Program-made: the position numbers and the translations under genes
Source of the DNA: Verrucomicrobiaceae bacterium
GTDB taxonomy: Bacteria; Verrucomicrobiota; Verrucomicrobiia; Verrucomicrobiales; Verrucomicrobiaceae
Direction of reading: 5' to 3'
DNA length: 64,000 nt
Assembly (NCBI GenBank): GCA_019694165.1
Contig: JAIBCL010000027.1
Span: 1 to 64,000, forward strand
Shown: in pieces, positions 54,385 to 62,500 of the stretch
How the letters are laid out: the number at the start of each line of letters is the position of its first letter
Numbering within the stretch: position 1 is the stretch's first letter
Notes under the pieces: generated by a model
What the model was told of the DNA's origin: nothing
Database searches by the model: none
What the model saw: only the letters and a program-made list of their open reading frames with translations

Positions 54385-54732
54385 TCACCCGTGGCTTTCC
54401 ATCAGCACGTTCGGCAGCACGGTCACATCTGCTGCGCGGGCCAGCGCACTTTCCGGCGCTGCGAGGGCGTGCAGTGTATCGCGCCCGGCCTGCACGATCG
54501 CCTGGCCGGTGGCGGCGAGAATGCGCACGGCGGATGGGTCGAGTTTCGTGGTGCGGGTGAGCGCGCCGAGACGCTGTCGCACATGATCGTGCATCACGCG
54601 GATGCGCTCCGCGCGAGTCGTCGCCTTGGCGAGCAATTCCTCCGACGGCGGGTGGAAGTGAAGCACCAGCGCGAGCTGGTCCGCGGGCAAATCCTCGCGG
54701 GCCAGCCAATCGTGCACGGCGGGGTCGATCAT
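54385..54732 (-). CDS. Small protein adjacent to subtilase, possible stand-alone propeptide-type inhibitor
   Basis: 115 residues, no signal peptide. It opens with a hydrophobic strand after Gln/Leu (PADQLALVLHFHPP), then an Arg-rich helix (LLAKATTRAERIRVMHDHVRQRL). It closes with GRDTLHALAAPESALARAADVTVLPNVL, the strand-helix-strand rhythm seen at the end of I9-type subtilisin propeptides. Sequence identity to a family is not established. It begins 17 bp after the S8 protease stop, so the two are almost certainly cotranscribed. Propeptide-like proteins act as chaperone and inhibitor of the cognate protease, which would fit this position. Confidence 0.55.
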   Translation of the reverse strand: MIDPAVHDWLAREDLPADQLALVLHFHPPSEELLAKATTRAERIRVMHDHVRQRLGALTRTTKLDPSAVRILAATGQAIVQAGRDTLHALAAPESALARAADVTVLPNVLMESHG

Positions 54733-54749
54733 GGTGGCGGAGCGTCACG

Positions 54750-56300
54750 TCAGATGTGCGTTAAATCAAGCCTGCCGCGGCCGCCGCGCGGCGTATTGGC
54801 CGCGCCCGTGAGCGCACTTACATGCGAGTAGAGCGCCGTTTCGAGCGCGGATGCATTCACGTCCAACTGCGGATTTTGCTCCAGCAGCAGGGCGAGCGCT
54901 CCGGTGGTAACGGGCGTGGCCATGGACGTGCCGGACATCTGCGCGTACTTGTTGCCCGGCACCGACGAGGTCACCGCGACTCCCGGCGCGCAAATGTCAG
55001 GCTTGGTGCGGTTGGCGTGCTGCGCGACGGTGCCCCAGTCGCTGAATGAGGCGATGTCGTTGTTCTGGTCGATGGCTCCCACTCCGACGGTGATGTCGTA
55101 GTTGCCGGGGCTGCCGTGGTGGTTGATCCCCTGGCGGCCGTTGTTCCCGATCGCCGCCGCAAGCAGCGTGCCCGTAATGGCCCGCGCGTTTTGCAGCGTC
55201 TGGTAATAGAATGCGCTGTAGCCGACGCCGCCGAGCGATGCATTCATCACGTCCACGCCGGGATTGTCCTCGTCACCGGTGAACGGCGTGGAGAGCAGCC
55301 AGTTCATGCCGCCGAGGATCTGCGCCAAGTAGCCGCTCAGACCTTTCGGCGTGGATACGGTGAGCACCGCCGCCACCGCGAGCTGCGCATCCGGTGCCAC
55401 GCCGACCGTCTTCCCGGCGATCAGGCCGCACACATGAGTGCCGTGTTCGCCGAAATCTCGTGCTGTCTTGCTGACAAGCTTCCCTGCGGTGTCGAACTCG
55501 GCGTAATGGACCTTCTTGCCCTTGAACTCGCCGTGTCCTTTCTCAACGCCGGTGTCCAGGACGCCCACCAGAATATCCTTGCCCGTGAGGTTCTTCGCGC
55601 GCGCCGCGCTGACGTTGATGCTGGAGAGATGCCATGGAGTGCCACTGGCTGCAGCCCCTGCCGCGCTTTTGGCTTTGCCTGCGGGCTTTGGCAATTCCAT
55701 CGGCACGAGGAAGTTCTCGATGATCGTCGCGCCCTGGTCCGCCAGCGCTCGCACATCGACCTTCGACTTGTCCACGACGAGCACTCCGAGTGCCTCCAGC
55801 GCCTGCACATGTTTCGGTGCCGCGGCCGGCGCGGGCGCGCGAGCGCCGCGTCGCAGTGGCGCCGCCCCGCCCGCCACTCCCATCATGCCAATGCCATCCC
55901 CTCCGCCCAGTGCAGATGCGGCGAAGGCAAGCAGGCTCTGCCTCGTGCTGTCGAGGACGCTCCGCAGCGAGCCCGCGCCGTCTCCAACACCCGCCACTCC
56001 CATCATCCCTCCTCTGCGCAGGGCCGATCCACCCATCATCGCGGCGGAGGCCGCAAGCGGCGGCGGCACCACGATCACATGCTTCGTCGGGTCGCTGCCC
56101 CTGCCTCCACTCGCCAGCGGTGGTTTTTTCGGCGGTGGCTTTCTTGTGACCAGCTTCTTGGCGGCGACTTTTCGCGAGGCGGGTTTGGCCGCCGCTTTGG
56201 CAGCCACCGGCTTCTTCTTGACCGGCTTCTTGACGATGGGGCTGGCTTTGGAGGTCGGCTTCTTTTTTGCCGGTGACTTGCGTGTTGTTTTCTTGCTCAT
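54750..56300 (-). CDS. S8 family subtilisin-like protease with Lys/Pro-rich N-terminus
   Basis: 516 residues. The first 60 or so residues are a histone-H1-like tail of repeated PAKKK / KKPVAAKAA motifs with no signal peptide. A Gly/Ala-rich stretch and a short prodomain-like segment (ALEALGVLVVDKSKVDVRAL, about 165-185) follow. The catalytic triad is complete: Asp in VLDTGVEKGH (near 247), His in GEHGTHVCG (near 288), the oxyanion Asn region AAIGNNGRQG, and Ser in SGTSMATPV (near 457). The first gene of the four-gene set 56300-51948. How a protein without signal peptide would reach a target is unclear; release by lysis is one possibility. Confidence 0.88.
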   Translation of the reverse strand: MSKKTTRKSPAKKKPTSKASPIVKKPVKKKPVAAKAAAKPASRKVAAKKLVTRKPPPKKPPLASGGRGSDPTKHVIVVPPPLAASAAMMGGSALRRGGMMGVAGVGDGAGSLRSVLDSTRQSLLAFAASALGGGDGIGMMGVAGGAAPLRRGARAPAPAAAPKHVQALEALGVLVVDKSKVDVRALADQGATIIENFLVPMELPKPAGKAKSAAGAAASGTPWHLSSINVSAARAKNLTGKDILVGVLDTGVEKGHGEFKGKKVHYAEFDTAGKLVSKTARDFGEHGTHVCGLIAGKTVGVAPDAQLAVAAVLTVSTPKGLSGYLAQILGGMNWLLSTPFTGDEDNPGVDVMNASLGGVGYSAFYYQTLQNARAITGTLLAAAIGNNGRQGINHHGSPGNYDITVGVGAIDQNNDIASFSDWGTVAQHANRTKPDICAPGVAVTSSVPGNKYAQMSGTSMATPVTTGALALLLEQNPQLDVNASALETALYSHVSALTGAANTPRGGRGRLDLTHI

Positions 56301-56769
56301 GGTGTTTGCTTTTTCGTGAGGAATTTGGCCGGCTCGGCTCAGTGGAGTGCGTCGTCAGCTTCTTGGCGGCGCGGGTTTCACGGCTCTATAGTCGCACTGA
56401 AAATGGCCGGTCGCGGCAAGTCGAGTGGTCGCACCTGGAAGTGGACTCGTGGCGTGCACCACGCCGGATGTCCCGACGCAAAGGCGGAGGGAGGACGTGC
56501 GGATTCGAATCAATTCGGCCAGTCGGGTCATGGCTGTCTCTGATCGGGTTTGGAGCGTCGAGCAGTGTCGCGCCGGTCATGCCACAGCAACCATGCATTC
56601 AAAGCAAGGGCATTCTTCTGAATCCTTCGCCCGCTGCCATGTTTACCGGCAAGAACTGATGTCATCACACTGCTGGGTGCGCCGCCAGGCGGGGACCGGC
56701 GGCAAGAATCGCTCGCCGACGGCAGAAACGCCGGCTGGCCGGCGTTTGCTAGCTCATTCCATTCGCACC
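56301..56769. other. 469-bp intergenic region with a 22-bp palindrome
   Basis: Divergent promoter region between the subtilase (minus) and the tandem-DUF1080 gene (plus). No supported gene; open frames through it are Arg/Ser-rich. The only clear structure is AAACGCCGGCTGGCCGGCGT(TT) at 56726-56747, a perfect 10-bp inverted repeat with a 2-nt centre, 23 bp upstream of the DUF1080 start. It has no T-tract and could be an operator or a dispersed palindrome. Confidence 0.6.
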
Positions 56770-58104
56770 ATGAAACGTCTCGTCGTTCCCACCATCGCCG
56801 TTTTGCTCCAGTCCTTCGTCCCGCTTGTCGCCCAGGAGGACGATGGTTTCGTTCCCATGTTCAATGGAAAGGATCTCTCCGGATGGCGGCCCGTGAATGT
56901 CGCGGCGGATACGTTTCGCTGGGAGAACGGCATGGTGGTCATCTCCGGAGTGCCCACCGGCTTCATGGCGACGGAGCGGATGTATGAGAACTTCATCGTC
57001 GAGTGCGACTGGCAGCACATGAAGGAAGGTGGCAACAGCGGCATCTTCATCTGGGGCGAGGGCCTGCCCGCGCCCGGCGTGCCGTACGCACGCGGCATCG
57101 AGGTGCAGGTGCTGGACCTCGCTTACGAGAAGAACAAGGGCGCGTGGGAGTGGTTCACCTCGCATGGCGACATCTTCCCCATCTGGGGCGCGGACATGAC
57201 GCCCGTGGCACCCACGGCGAAGAGCGGCAAGCGCAGCTTCCCCATTGAGAAGCGCGTGAAGCCCTCGCCCGAATGGAACCACTACCGCGTCGAGTGCGTG
57301 AACGGCGAGATCAAGCTCTCCGTCAACGGTAAGCACGTCACCACCGGACGCGATTGCATCCCGCGCAAAGGCTACATCTGCCTCGAGAGCGAAGGCAGCG
57401 AGACGCATTTCAAGAACGTGCGCATCAAGGAGCTGCCGTCATCCGGCGCGACTGCGGAGCAAACCGCGCGTGGCTATGAGGGCTTCAAGCAGCTTTTCAA
57501 TGGGAAGGATTTCACCGGCTGGAAGGTGAGCGATGACATCAAATCTGTGTGGAGCGTGAACGGCCTGCATGTAAACGCGAAGGCCGAGGTGAAGGGCCGG
57601 AGTCTCGACCTCTGGAGCGAGCGCTCCTTCAAGAATTTCGAACTCGTCGCCGATTGGCGCCTCCCTGCGAAGGCAGTGTCGAAACCGCTGCCCACCTTCA
57701 CCGTGGACGGTCTCTACGTGCTCGATGACCGGGGCAAGATCGTCCTCAAGGAGATCAACCACGCCGGGGACAGCGGCATCTACCTCCGCGGCAGCGCGCG
57801 CCATCAGGTCAACATCTGGAGCCAGCCCATGGGATCTGGCGACATCAACGAGCTGCACAAGGACAAATCGATTCCGGCCGAACTGCGCCTCGCGATGCTG
57901 CCGAAAAAGCGCGCCGACGCGAAGTTCGGCGCGTGGAACCGCTTCATCATCACTCTGAAGAACGACCGCGTCACCGTCGTGCTGAATGACGAAACCGTTA
58001 TCGAAGACGCCCAGCTCCCCGGCATCCCCGCCGAAGGCCCCATCGCGCTGCAATACCACCACGACGCGATCGAGTTCGCGAATGTCTTCATCAAGGAGCT
58101 GTAG
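56770..58104 (+). CDS. Secreted protein with two DUF1080 (3-keto-disaccharide hydrolase) domains
   Basis: 444 residues from the ATG at 56770, with a signal peptide (VVPTIAVLLQSFVPLVAQ). Two tandem jelly-roll DUF1080 domains: the first begins FNGKDLSGWRPVN (near 34) and ends YICLESEGSETHFKNVRIKEL, the second begins FNGKDFTGWKVSDD (near 240) and ends IALQYHHDAIEFANVFIKEL. GNSGIFIWGEG and GDSGIYLRGS are the matching internal motifs. DUF1080 proteins are linked to 3-keto-glycoside cleavage in PVC and Bacteroidetes bacteria. It is likely a periplasmic partner of sugar oxidoreductases such as the fusion at 27854. Confidence 0.9.
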   Translation: MKRLVVPTIAVLLQSFVPLVAQEDDGFVPMFNGKDLSGWRPVNVAADTFRWENGMVVISGVPTGFMATERMYENFIVECDWQHMKEGGNSGIFIWGEGLPAPGVPYARGIEVQVLDLAYEKNKGAWEWFTSHGDIFPIWGADMTPVAPTAKSGKRSFPIEKRVKPSPEWNHYRVECVNGEIKLSVNGKHVTTGRDCIPRKGYICLESEGSETHFKNVRIKELPSSGATAEQTARGYEGFKQLFNGKDFTGWKVSDDIKSVWSVNGLHVNAKAEVKGRSLDLWSERSFKNFELVADWRLPAKAVSKPLPTFTVDGLYVLDDRGKIVLKEINHAGDSGIYLRGSARHQVNIWSQPMGSGDINELHKDKSIPAELRLAMLPKKRADAKFGAWNRFIITLKNDRVTVVLNDETVIEDAQLPGIPAEGPIALQYHHDAIEFANVFIKEL

Positions 58105-58245
58105 TGATCGCAGTGGCGGCTGGGAACAGGATCACCGCACGCCAGAGCGGCGAGAGCGTGACCGTCTTCTCGTTCGTCATCAGCCGCGCGCATCTTCCAG
58201 CCACTGGTGGATCAGCCGGCGCCAGTCCACGAAGGACACTTCGCT

Positions 58246-58812
58246 TTAGTGGAGCTTGAACTCGACGAGCTTCGGCGGCACCTCCGCGAGAAAACTCCGG
58301 TAGCGACGAGCCAGCAGCTTGCCGCCTGGCAATGGAACCGAACTCGCGGCGTTCAACCAGTCGCGAATGATGCCGATGACACGATCGGGGTCGTTGCCAT
58401 GCGCTTTGATGTCCTGCCCGGCGATGTCGGAGATGAACTTCTGGTAGCGATGGCGATCCACATCCAGCACCAGCGTCTGCTTTCTGCGCTGTGCAGGGTT
58501 GCCAAAGTGCGCCGCACCCAGGAAGAGTCCCAGTTCCAGCGGCATGCTGAAGCGCGGCAGCTGGTTCTCCGGATCGAGCGCGGTGCGTGAGACGTCGTGG
58601 ATGCCGAAGCGGCAGGTTTTGATGAGGCGGAGAATCTTGTTCATCCGCACCTCGCCGGCATTCATGTCCTGCAGGGCGCTTCGAACCACATAGCCGCAGG
58701 CCATTACCGCAAAGGTGCTCGCGCGGAACAGCGGCAGATACTCCTCGTCAAAAGGACAATTGATGAAGACGAGCCGTTCGTAGTCTTCTTCGGCCGGCTT
58801 CATGGAAGGCAC
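58246..58812 (-). CDS. TIR / nucleoside-deoxyribosyltransferase-like protein of unknown function
   Basis: 188 residues from a GTG at 58812 (an ATG at 58803 is also possible). It opens with the strand RLVFINCPFDEEYLPLFRAS, then ACGYVVRSALQD, CRFGIHDVSRT (a strand with a conserved Asp-Ser), and MPLELGLFLGAAHFG, whose Glu near 92 lies where TIR NADases and nucleoside deoxyribosyltransferases keep their catalytic Glu. FISDIAGQDIKAHGND is a further conserved-looking block. Fold assignment is inferred. It follows the 61-residue basic gene with no spacing (TGA then GTG), so the two form one unit. Confidence 0.65.
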   Translation of the reverse strand: MPSMKPAEEDYERLVFINCPFDEEYLPLFRASTFAVMACGYVVRSALQDMNAGEVRMNKILRLIKTCRFGIHDVSRTALDPENQLPRFSMPLELGLFLGAAHFGNPAQRRKQTLVLDVDRHRYQKFISDIAGQDIKAHGNDPDRVIGIIRDWLNAASSVPLPGGKLLARRYRSFLAEVPPKLVEFKLH

Positions 58813-58998
58813 TCAGGCTTTGCCGGGTTTCCGCGAAGCCTTCGCTTCACGCACGATGCGCTTGATGAGCGAGAGCGGGAGATTGCCTTTGCCTCTTACA
58901 GGCATCAACTCGACGGTAATGCCTCCGATGGTCGTGGTGGAACGTTTGCGCTTGGCGGTCGTCTTGGCTTTGGTTCTGCGGGCGGGGATCGTCTTCAT
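58813..58998 (-). CDS. Small basic protein coupled to the TIR/NDT-like gene
   Basis: 61 residues. The Lys/Arg/Thr-rich N-terminus (MKTIPARRTKAKTTAKRKRS) is followed by a compact segment TTIGGITVELMPVRGKGNLP and a terminal amphipathic helix LSLIKRIVREAKASRK. The stop directly abuts the next start. The size and basic charge suggest a nucleic-acid-binding or partner-binding accessory; an antitoxin or regulator role is speculative. Its basic N-terminus echoes those of the wall hydrolase and subtilase nearby. Confidence 0.65.
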   Translation of the reverse strand: MKTIPARRTKAKTTAKRKRSTTTIGGITVELMPVRGKGNLPLSLIKRIVREAKASRKPGKA

Positions 58999-59175
58999 CG
59001 TGCGGAGTGGTTACCAGCCGGGGTGCGAATTCTCAAGACGATGTTTGCTGCTCCTCGGCCGCGGATTTTCCATCCAACCCACACGCGCGCCAATGTCACT
59101 GCGCCGCCATCGAGCTGGTGATCGGGTCCATCAAAGGGTTGCCGTGATGAAGCCGGTCCGGTTTCCGCCAGTGTC

Positions 59176-60072
59176 TCACACATCACACACCATCGCGGCG
59201 TGGCGCAGTGCGAGGATGGGATCGCTCCATGTGGGGATGAACTCTTGCGCGACGAAGTCGGTGTAGCCGGTGTCGATGATGGCCTGGATGATGGGCGGGT
59301 AGTTGATCTCCTGCTTCTCGTCCAGCTCGCAGCGGTCCGGATTGCCAGCGGTGTGGTAGTGGCCAATGAGTTCGTGGTGCGTGCGGATGCGGCGGATCAC
59401 ATCTCCATTCATGATCTGCACATGGTAGATGTCGAAGAGCAGCTTGAAATTCGGGCTGCCGATCTGCTTCACCAGGTCGATGCAAAACTCCACGTCATCC
59501 CCGAAGTAGCCGGGATGGCCCATCATCGGCTTTGAGCCGTCGCGCGAGTTCAGATGCTCGAGCACGAGCGTGATGCCTTTTTTCTCCGCTTGCGGGAGTA
59601 CAGTCTTCCAGCAGCGCAGGCAGTCAGCGACGGCTTTGTCGCGATCCATGCCGTCGAATTTCATGCCGGTGAACGTGATAACTTTCTTGCATCCGACGCT
59701 CGCGGCGAGTTCGATGGCATCCTGCAGGCTCTTCACGCATTCGTCGAAGTAACGCGGATCGCACGGCCCCTTTGCGAAACCGTGTGAGCCGACGAGCGAG
59801 ATGTCGAGGCCGAGCGCCCTCACATCGGGGTAGAACTTCTTGTCGATGCCCTCCATGCCGCGCAGGCCGATGGCCTTGCAATGCTTTGCCAGTTCCAGAA
59901 CGTCCATCGGCTTGAAGCACCAGCCCATGACGGTCTGCTTGATGTGCTGGTTCTTGATCACATAGGCCGGATCAGCGGCGGAGCGGTCGATGCCGAGAGC
60001 GGAGGCTCGTGAAGCGGTCACGCCGAACGCGGTGAGCGCGGCGCCGGAGCGGAAAAAGGTGCGGCGGTTCAT
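59176..60072 (-). CDS. Tat-exported sugar-phosphate isomerase/epimerase-like TIM-barrel protein
   Basis: 298 residues from the ATG at 60072, set by a twin-arginine signal (MNRRTFFRSGAALTAFGV). It is a xylose-isomerase-like TIM barrel with the metal-ligand strands LVLEHLNSR (Glu near 175), LLFDIYHVQIMNGD (Asp/His near 211), IGHYHTAGNPDR (His near 237) and VAQEFIPTW (Glu near 280), matching hydroxypyruvate-isomerase-like proteins common in PVC bacteria. Periplasmic members are thought to isomerise or epimerise keto-sugars, which would suit the DUF1080 proteins of this region. Confidence 0.9.
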   Translation of the reverse strand: MNRRTFFRSGAALTAFGVTASRASALGIDRSAADPAYVIKNQHIKQTVMGWCFKPMDVLELAKHCKAIGLRGMEGIDKKFYPDVRALGLDISLVGSHGFAKGPCDPRYFDECVKSLQDAIELAASVGCKKVITFTGMKFDGMDRDKAVADCLRCWKTVLPQAEKKGITLVLEHLNSRDGSKPMMGHPGYFGDDVEFCIDLVKQIGSPNFKLLFDIYHVQIMNGDVIRRIRTHHELIGHYHTAGNPDRCELDEKQEINYPPIIQAIIDTGYTDFVAQEFIPTWSDPILALRHAAMVCDV

Positions 60073-60142
60073 GGGCGGACCGTAGGCGGTGCCGGCGCGG
60101 CTGGCAACTCTCGCGAGCCAATCCCACGGACCGAGGCCGGAG

Positions 60143-61321
60143 TCACGCCAACGTTCGCGGAGTTCCGAGAGCAACGCTGGCCTCGGGATACTCGAAGACC
60201 TTGCCCTCGTAATTGCGGATGAGCACGCGCTGCTCGTCCTTCATGAGGATGTAGTCGGGATTCAGCGGCACCTTGCCACCGCCGCCGGGCGCGTCGATGA
60301 CGAATTGCGGCACCGCGTAGCCGGTGGTGTGCCCGCGCAGGCTCTCGATGATCTCGATGCCCCGGCTGACGCTGGCACGCAGGTGCGAGGAGCCTTTGAT
60401 CAGATCGCACTGGTAGAGGTAGTAGGGGCGCACGCGGCACATGAGAAGCTTGTGCACGAGAGACTTCATCACGGCGGGATCGTCGTTCACGTCACGCAGC
60501 AGCACGCTCTGATTTCCCAGCGGGATGCCGGCATCGGCCAGACGCGCGAGACCCTCGCGCACCTCCGTGGTCAGCTCACGGGGATGATTGGTGTGGATGC
60601 TCAGGAAGAGCGGGTGAAATTTCCTCAACATCGCGCACAGCTCCGGCGTGATGCGCTGCGGGAGAAAGACGGGGATACGGCTGCCGATGCGCAGGAACTC
60701 GATGTGTGGGATGGCGCGCAGGCGCGTGAGGATGGCCTCCAGTTTTGCGTCCGAGAGGAGCAGGGGATCGCCGCCGGAGAGAAGCACGTCGCGTATCTCC
60801 GTGTGCTGTTCCAGGTAGCGGAAGGCCGCCTCATGCTCCAGGTGCAGCGTCTGAGCGCCCACGCCGGATACCACGCGGCTGCGGGTGCAGTAGCGGCAGT
60901 AGGACGCACAGCGGTCCGTCACCAAAAAGAGCACGCGGTCAGGGTAGCGGTGAACGAGTCCCGGCACGGGCATGTGCGCGTCCTCGCCGCAGGGATCGAT
61001 CATCTCGCCGGGATCATCCAGCGTCTCCTCGATGCGTGGGATGACCTGCCGCCGGATCGGGCAGTCCGGGTCCACTGGGTCCATGAGGTTGAAATAGTGC
61101 GGCGTCACCGCCATCGCCAGCTTGTTCCCGGAGAGCAGCACGCCCGCGCGCTCGGCATCGCTCAGCACGAGATGCTCCTCAAGCTGGGCGAGCGTGGTGA
61201 TGCGGTTCTTGAGCTGCCACGCGGCGGAATTCCAGTCGGTTTCGGCGACACCGCGGTCTTTCCAGCATCCTGGCGCATGGGAACGGAACTCTTTTTCCGG
61301 CAAAAGCTCGATGGGCGGCAT
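60143..61321 (-). CDS. kamA: Lysine 2,3-aminomutase family radical SAM protein
   Basis: 392 residues from the ATG at 61321; a TTG at 61339 would add six residues and is less likely. The radical SAM cluster motif CASYCRYC (near 137-144), the GGDPLL motif (near 183), the PLP-binding lysine in APGGGGKVPL (near 348) and the HxN region SIHTNHPREL are all present. It is longer and more KamA-like than EpmB, and no efp or epmA gene is adjacent. It converts L-lysine to beta-lysine. The stop lies 70 bp upstream of the TIM-barrel gene start on the same strand. Confidence 0.9.
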   Translation of the reverse strand: MPPIELLPEKEFRSHAPGCWKDRGVAETDWNSAAWQLKNRITTLAQLEEHLVLSDAERAGVLLSGNKLAMAVTPHYFNLMDPVDPDCPIRRQVIPRIEETLDDPGEMIDPCGEDAHMPVPGLVHRYPDRVLFLVTDRCASYCRYCTRSRVVSGVGAQTLHLEHEAAFRYLEQHTEIRDVLLSGGDPLLLSDAKLEAILTRLRAIPHIEFLRIGSRIPVFLPQRITPELCAMLRKFHPLFLSIHTNHPRELTTEVREGLARLADAGIPLGNQSVLLRDVNDDPAVMKSLVHKLLMCRVRPYYLYQCDLIKGSSHLRASVSRGIEIIESLRGHTTGYAVPQFVIDAPGGGGKVPLNPDYILMKDEQRVLIRNYEGKVFEYPEASVALGTPRTLA

Positions 61322-61445
61322 TGGGTCTGAGGGCCGCAAGGTTAGGCGCGATTTTGTTCGGGTGTCAATCCGTGAAGCTGGCGACTCTGCAAAAAGGCCA
61401 TGTCGGTGTTGGCGGGGTGATAGTCATGCAGGTTCAAAAGTTAAT

Positions 61446-61474
61446 TTGTATCAAATATTTATGGAATTTATTAT
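61446..61474 (+). promoter_or_regulatory. Candidate sigma-70-type promoter in an AT-rich island
   Basis: TTGTAT (61446-61451), 17-nt spacer, TATTAT (61469-61474), 36 bp upstream of the ATG at 61511. It lies within 61430-61480, the most AT-rich 50 bp noticed in the window, which stands out against the high-GC background. Confidence 0.45.
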
Positions 61475-61510
61475 AAAAGCGATTAAGCTCCGGCAAGATC
61501 CTCGATCAAC

Positions 61511-62500
61511 ATGCTCTCGTTTCTCTCCGAATCCCAAGACGTCGCGGTAGCCACGGCACCCCTGCCGACGCAGGTTGCTCGCCCAAAACTACAACCCTTG
61601 GCCGGCATGGGAGATGCCCCTGCGGCCACCGTGACCGCCAAGCTTGCACCCAATCCATTGCCATCCGTCCCAGTTCCGAAGGCGCATGTCTCCGTGCAAA
61701 CGGTCAAGCCTGAGGTCAGGACCATGGTCTTCACGGCCGAAGGGCGGCCTCCGTCGCCGTGGGCAGGGGGCACGGCCCGCATCGCAGCGAAGACGGCGGC
61801 TCCGACTGGTACTTTCATGGGCACACCGGCCGCCGTCCCCGGAGCGGAAGACGGCATCGAGGGAGTGCGCAAGCTCATCATGGGCCGACAGATGGGGGAC
61901 GTGAAGACCAAGATAGCGGAACTCCAGATGTCCCTGAACGGGGAAGTTCGCCGGGTGCGCGAAGTGCTGATGAACCGCGTGGATGAGATGGCCGGCCTGC
62001 TCCACCGGGACATGGTGGTGCTGCGTGAGGAGACGCGAGCGGAGCTGGCACAGTTGAAGACCGATCTTTTCACTGCCGCCACGGGCCTGAGCAGCCTCCG
62101 TGACCGGCTGTCAACCGTCGAGAACAGGAGAAGCGAGGACACTGCGGCCGCCATCGCCGAGATCGAAATGCGCATGCACCGGCAGGAGGGGGCGTTCACC
62201 ACCGCGCTCGACAACATCGAACACAAGATGATGGCGACGATGGAATCAAAGTGCGCCGACGCTTTCGCCGTGCTGGCGCGCAAGTCGGACCTCGCGGCAA
62301 TGCTGCAAAAACTGGGTGCGTTGGTGGAGCAGGACAAACCGCTGGACTCAGGCTGGATTTCCACTACGCCGACCGCACGGCAGACTACCGAGGGCAGCAC
62401 ATGGGCCGAGCTTGCGGCCGGTCCCCGGGTAAACGACAGCAGTGTCGATGACTGGCAGTGCATGAAGCCCTTCATGGCGGATGACTCGCCGGCAAAATGA
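61511..62500 (+). CDS. Proline-rich and coiled-coil protein of unknown function
   Basis: 329 residues, no signal peptide or membrane segment. The first 110 or so residues are Ala/Pro/Thr-rich and disordered-looking (PLPTQVARPKLQPLAG). Residues about 120-270 form a charged heptad-rich coiled coil (MGDVKTKIAELQMSLNGEVR; SSLRDRLSTVENRRSED). The acidic tail ends DDWQCMKPFMADDSPAK. I do not recognise a family. The stop overlaps the next start (ATGA at 62497-62500), so it is translationally coupled to the membrane protein that follows and probably works with it as a scaffold or partner. Confidence 0.8.
   Translation: MLSFLSESQDVAVATAPLPTQVARPKLQPLAGMGDAPAATVTAKLAPNPLPSVPVPKAHVSVQTVKPEVRTMVFTAEGRPPSPWAGGTARIAAKTAAPTGTFMGTPAAVPGAEDGIEGVRKLIMGRQMGDVKTKIAELQMSLNGEVRRVREVLMNRVDEMAGLLHRDMVVLREETRAELAQLKTDLFTAATGLSSLRDRLSTVENRRSEDTAAAIAEIEMRMHRQEGAFTTALDNIEHKMMATMESKCADAFAVLARKSDLAAMLQKLGALVEQDKPLDSGWISTTPTARQTTEGSTWAELAAGPRVNDSSVDDWQCMKPFMADDSPAK

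Noticed and set aside
60143..61321. Lysine aminomutase-like gene as EpmB (EF-P modification)
   Set aside because: No efp or epmA neighbour; length and the N-terminal extension fit KamA better.
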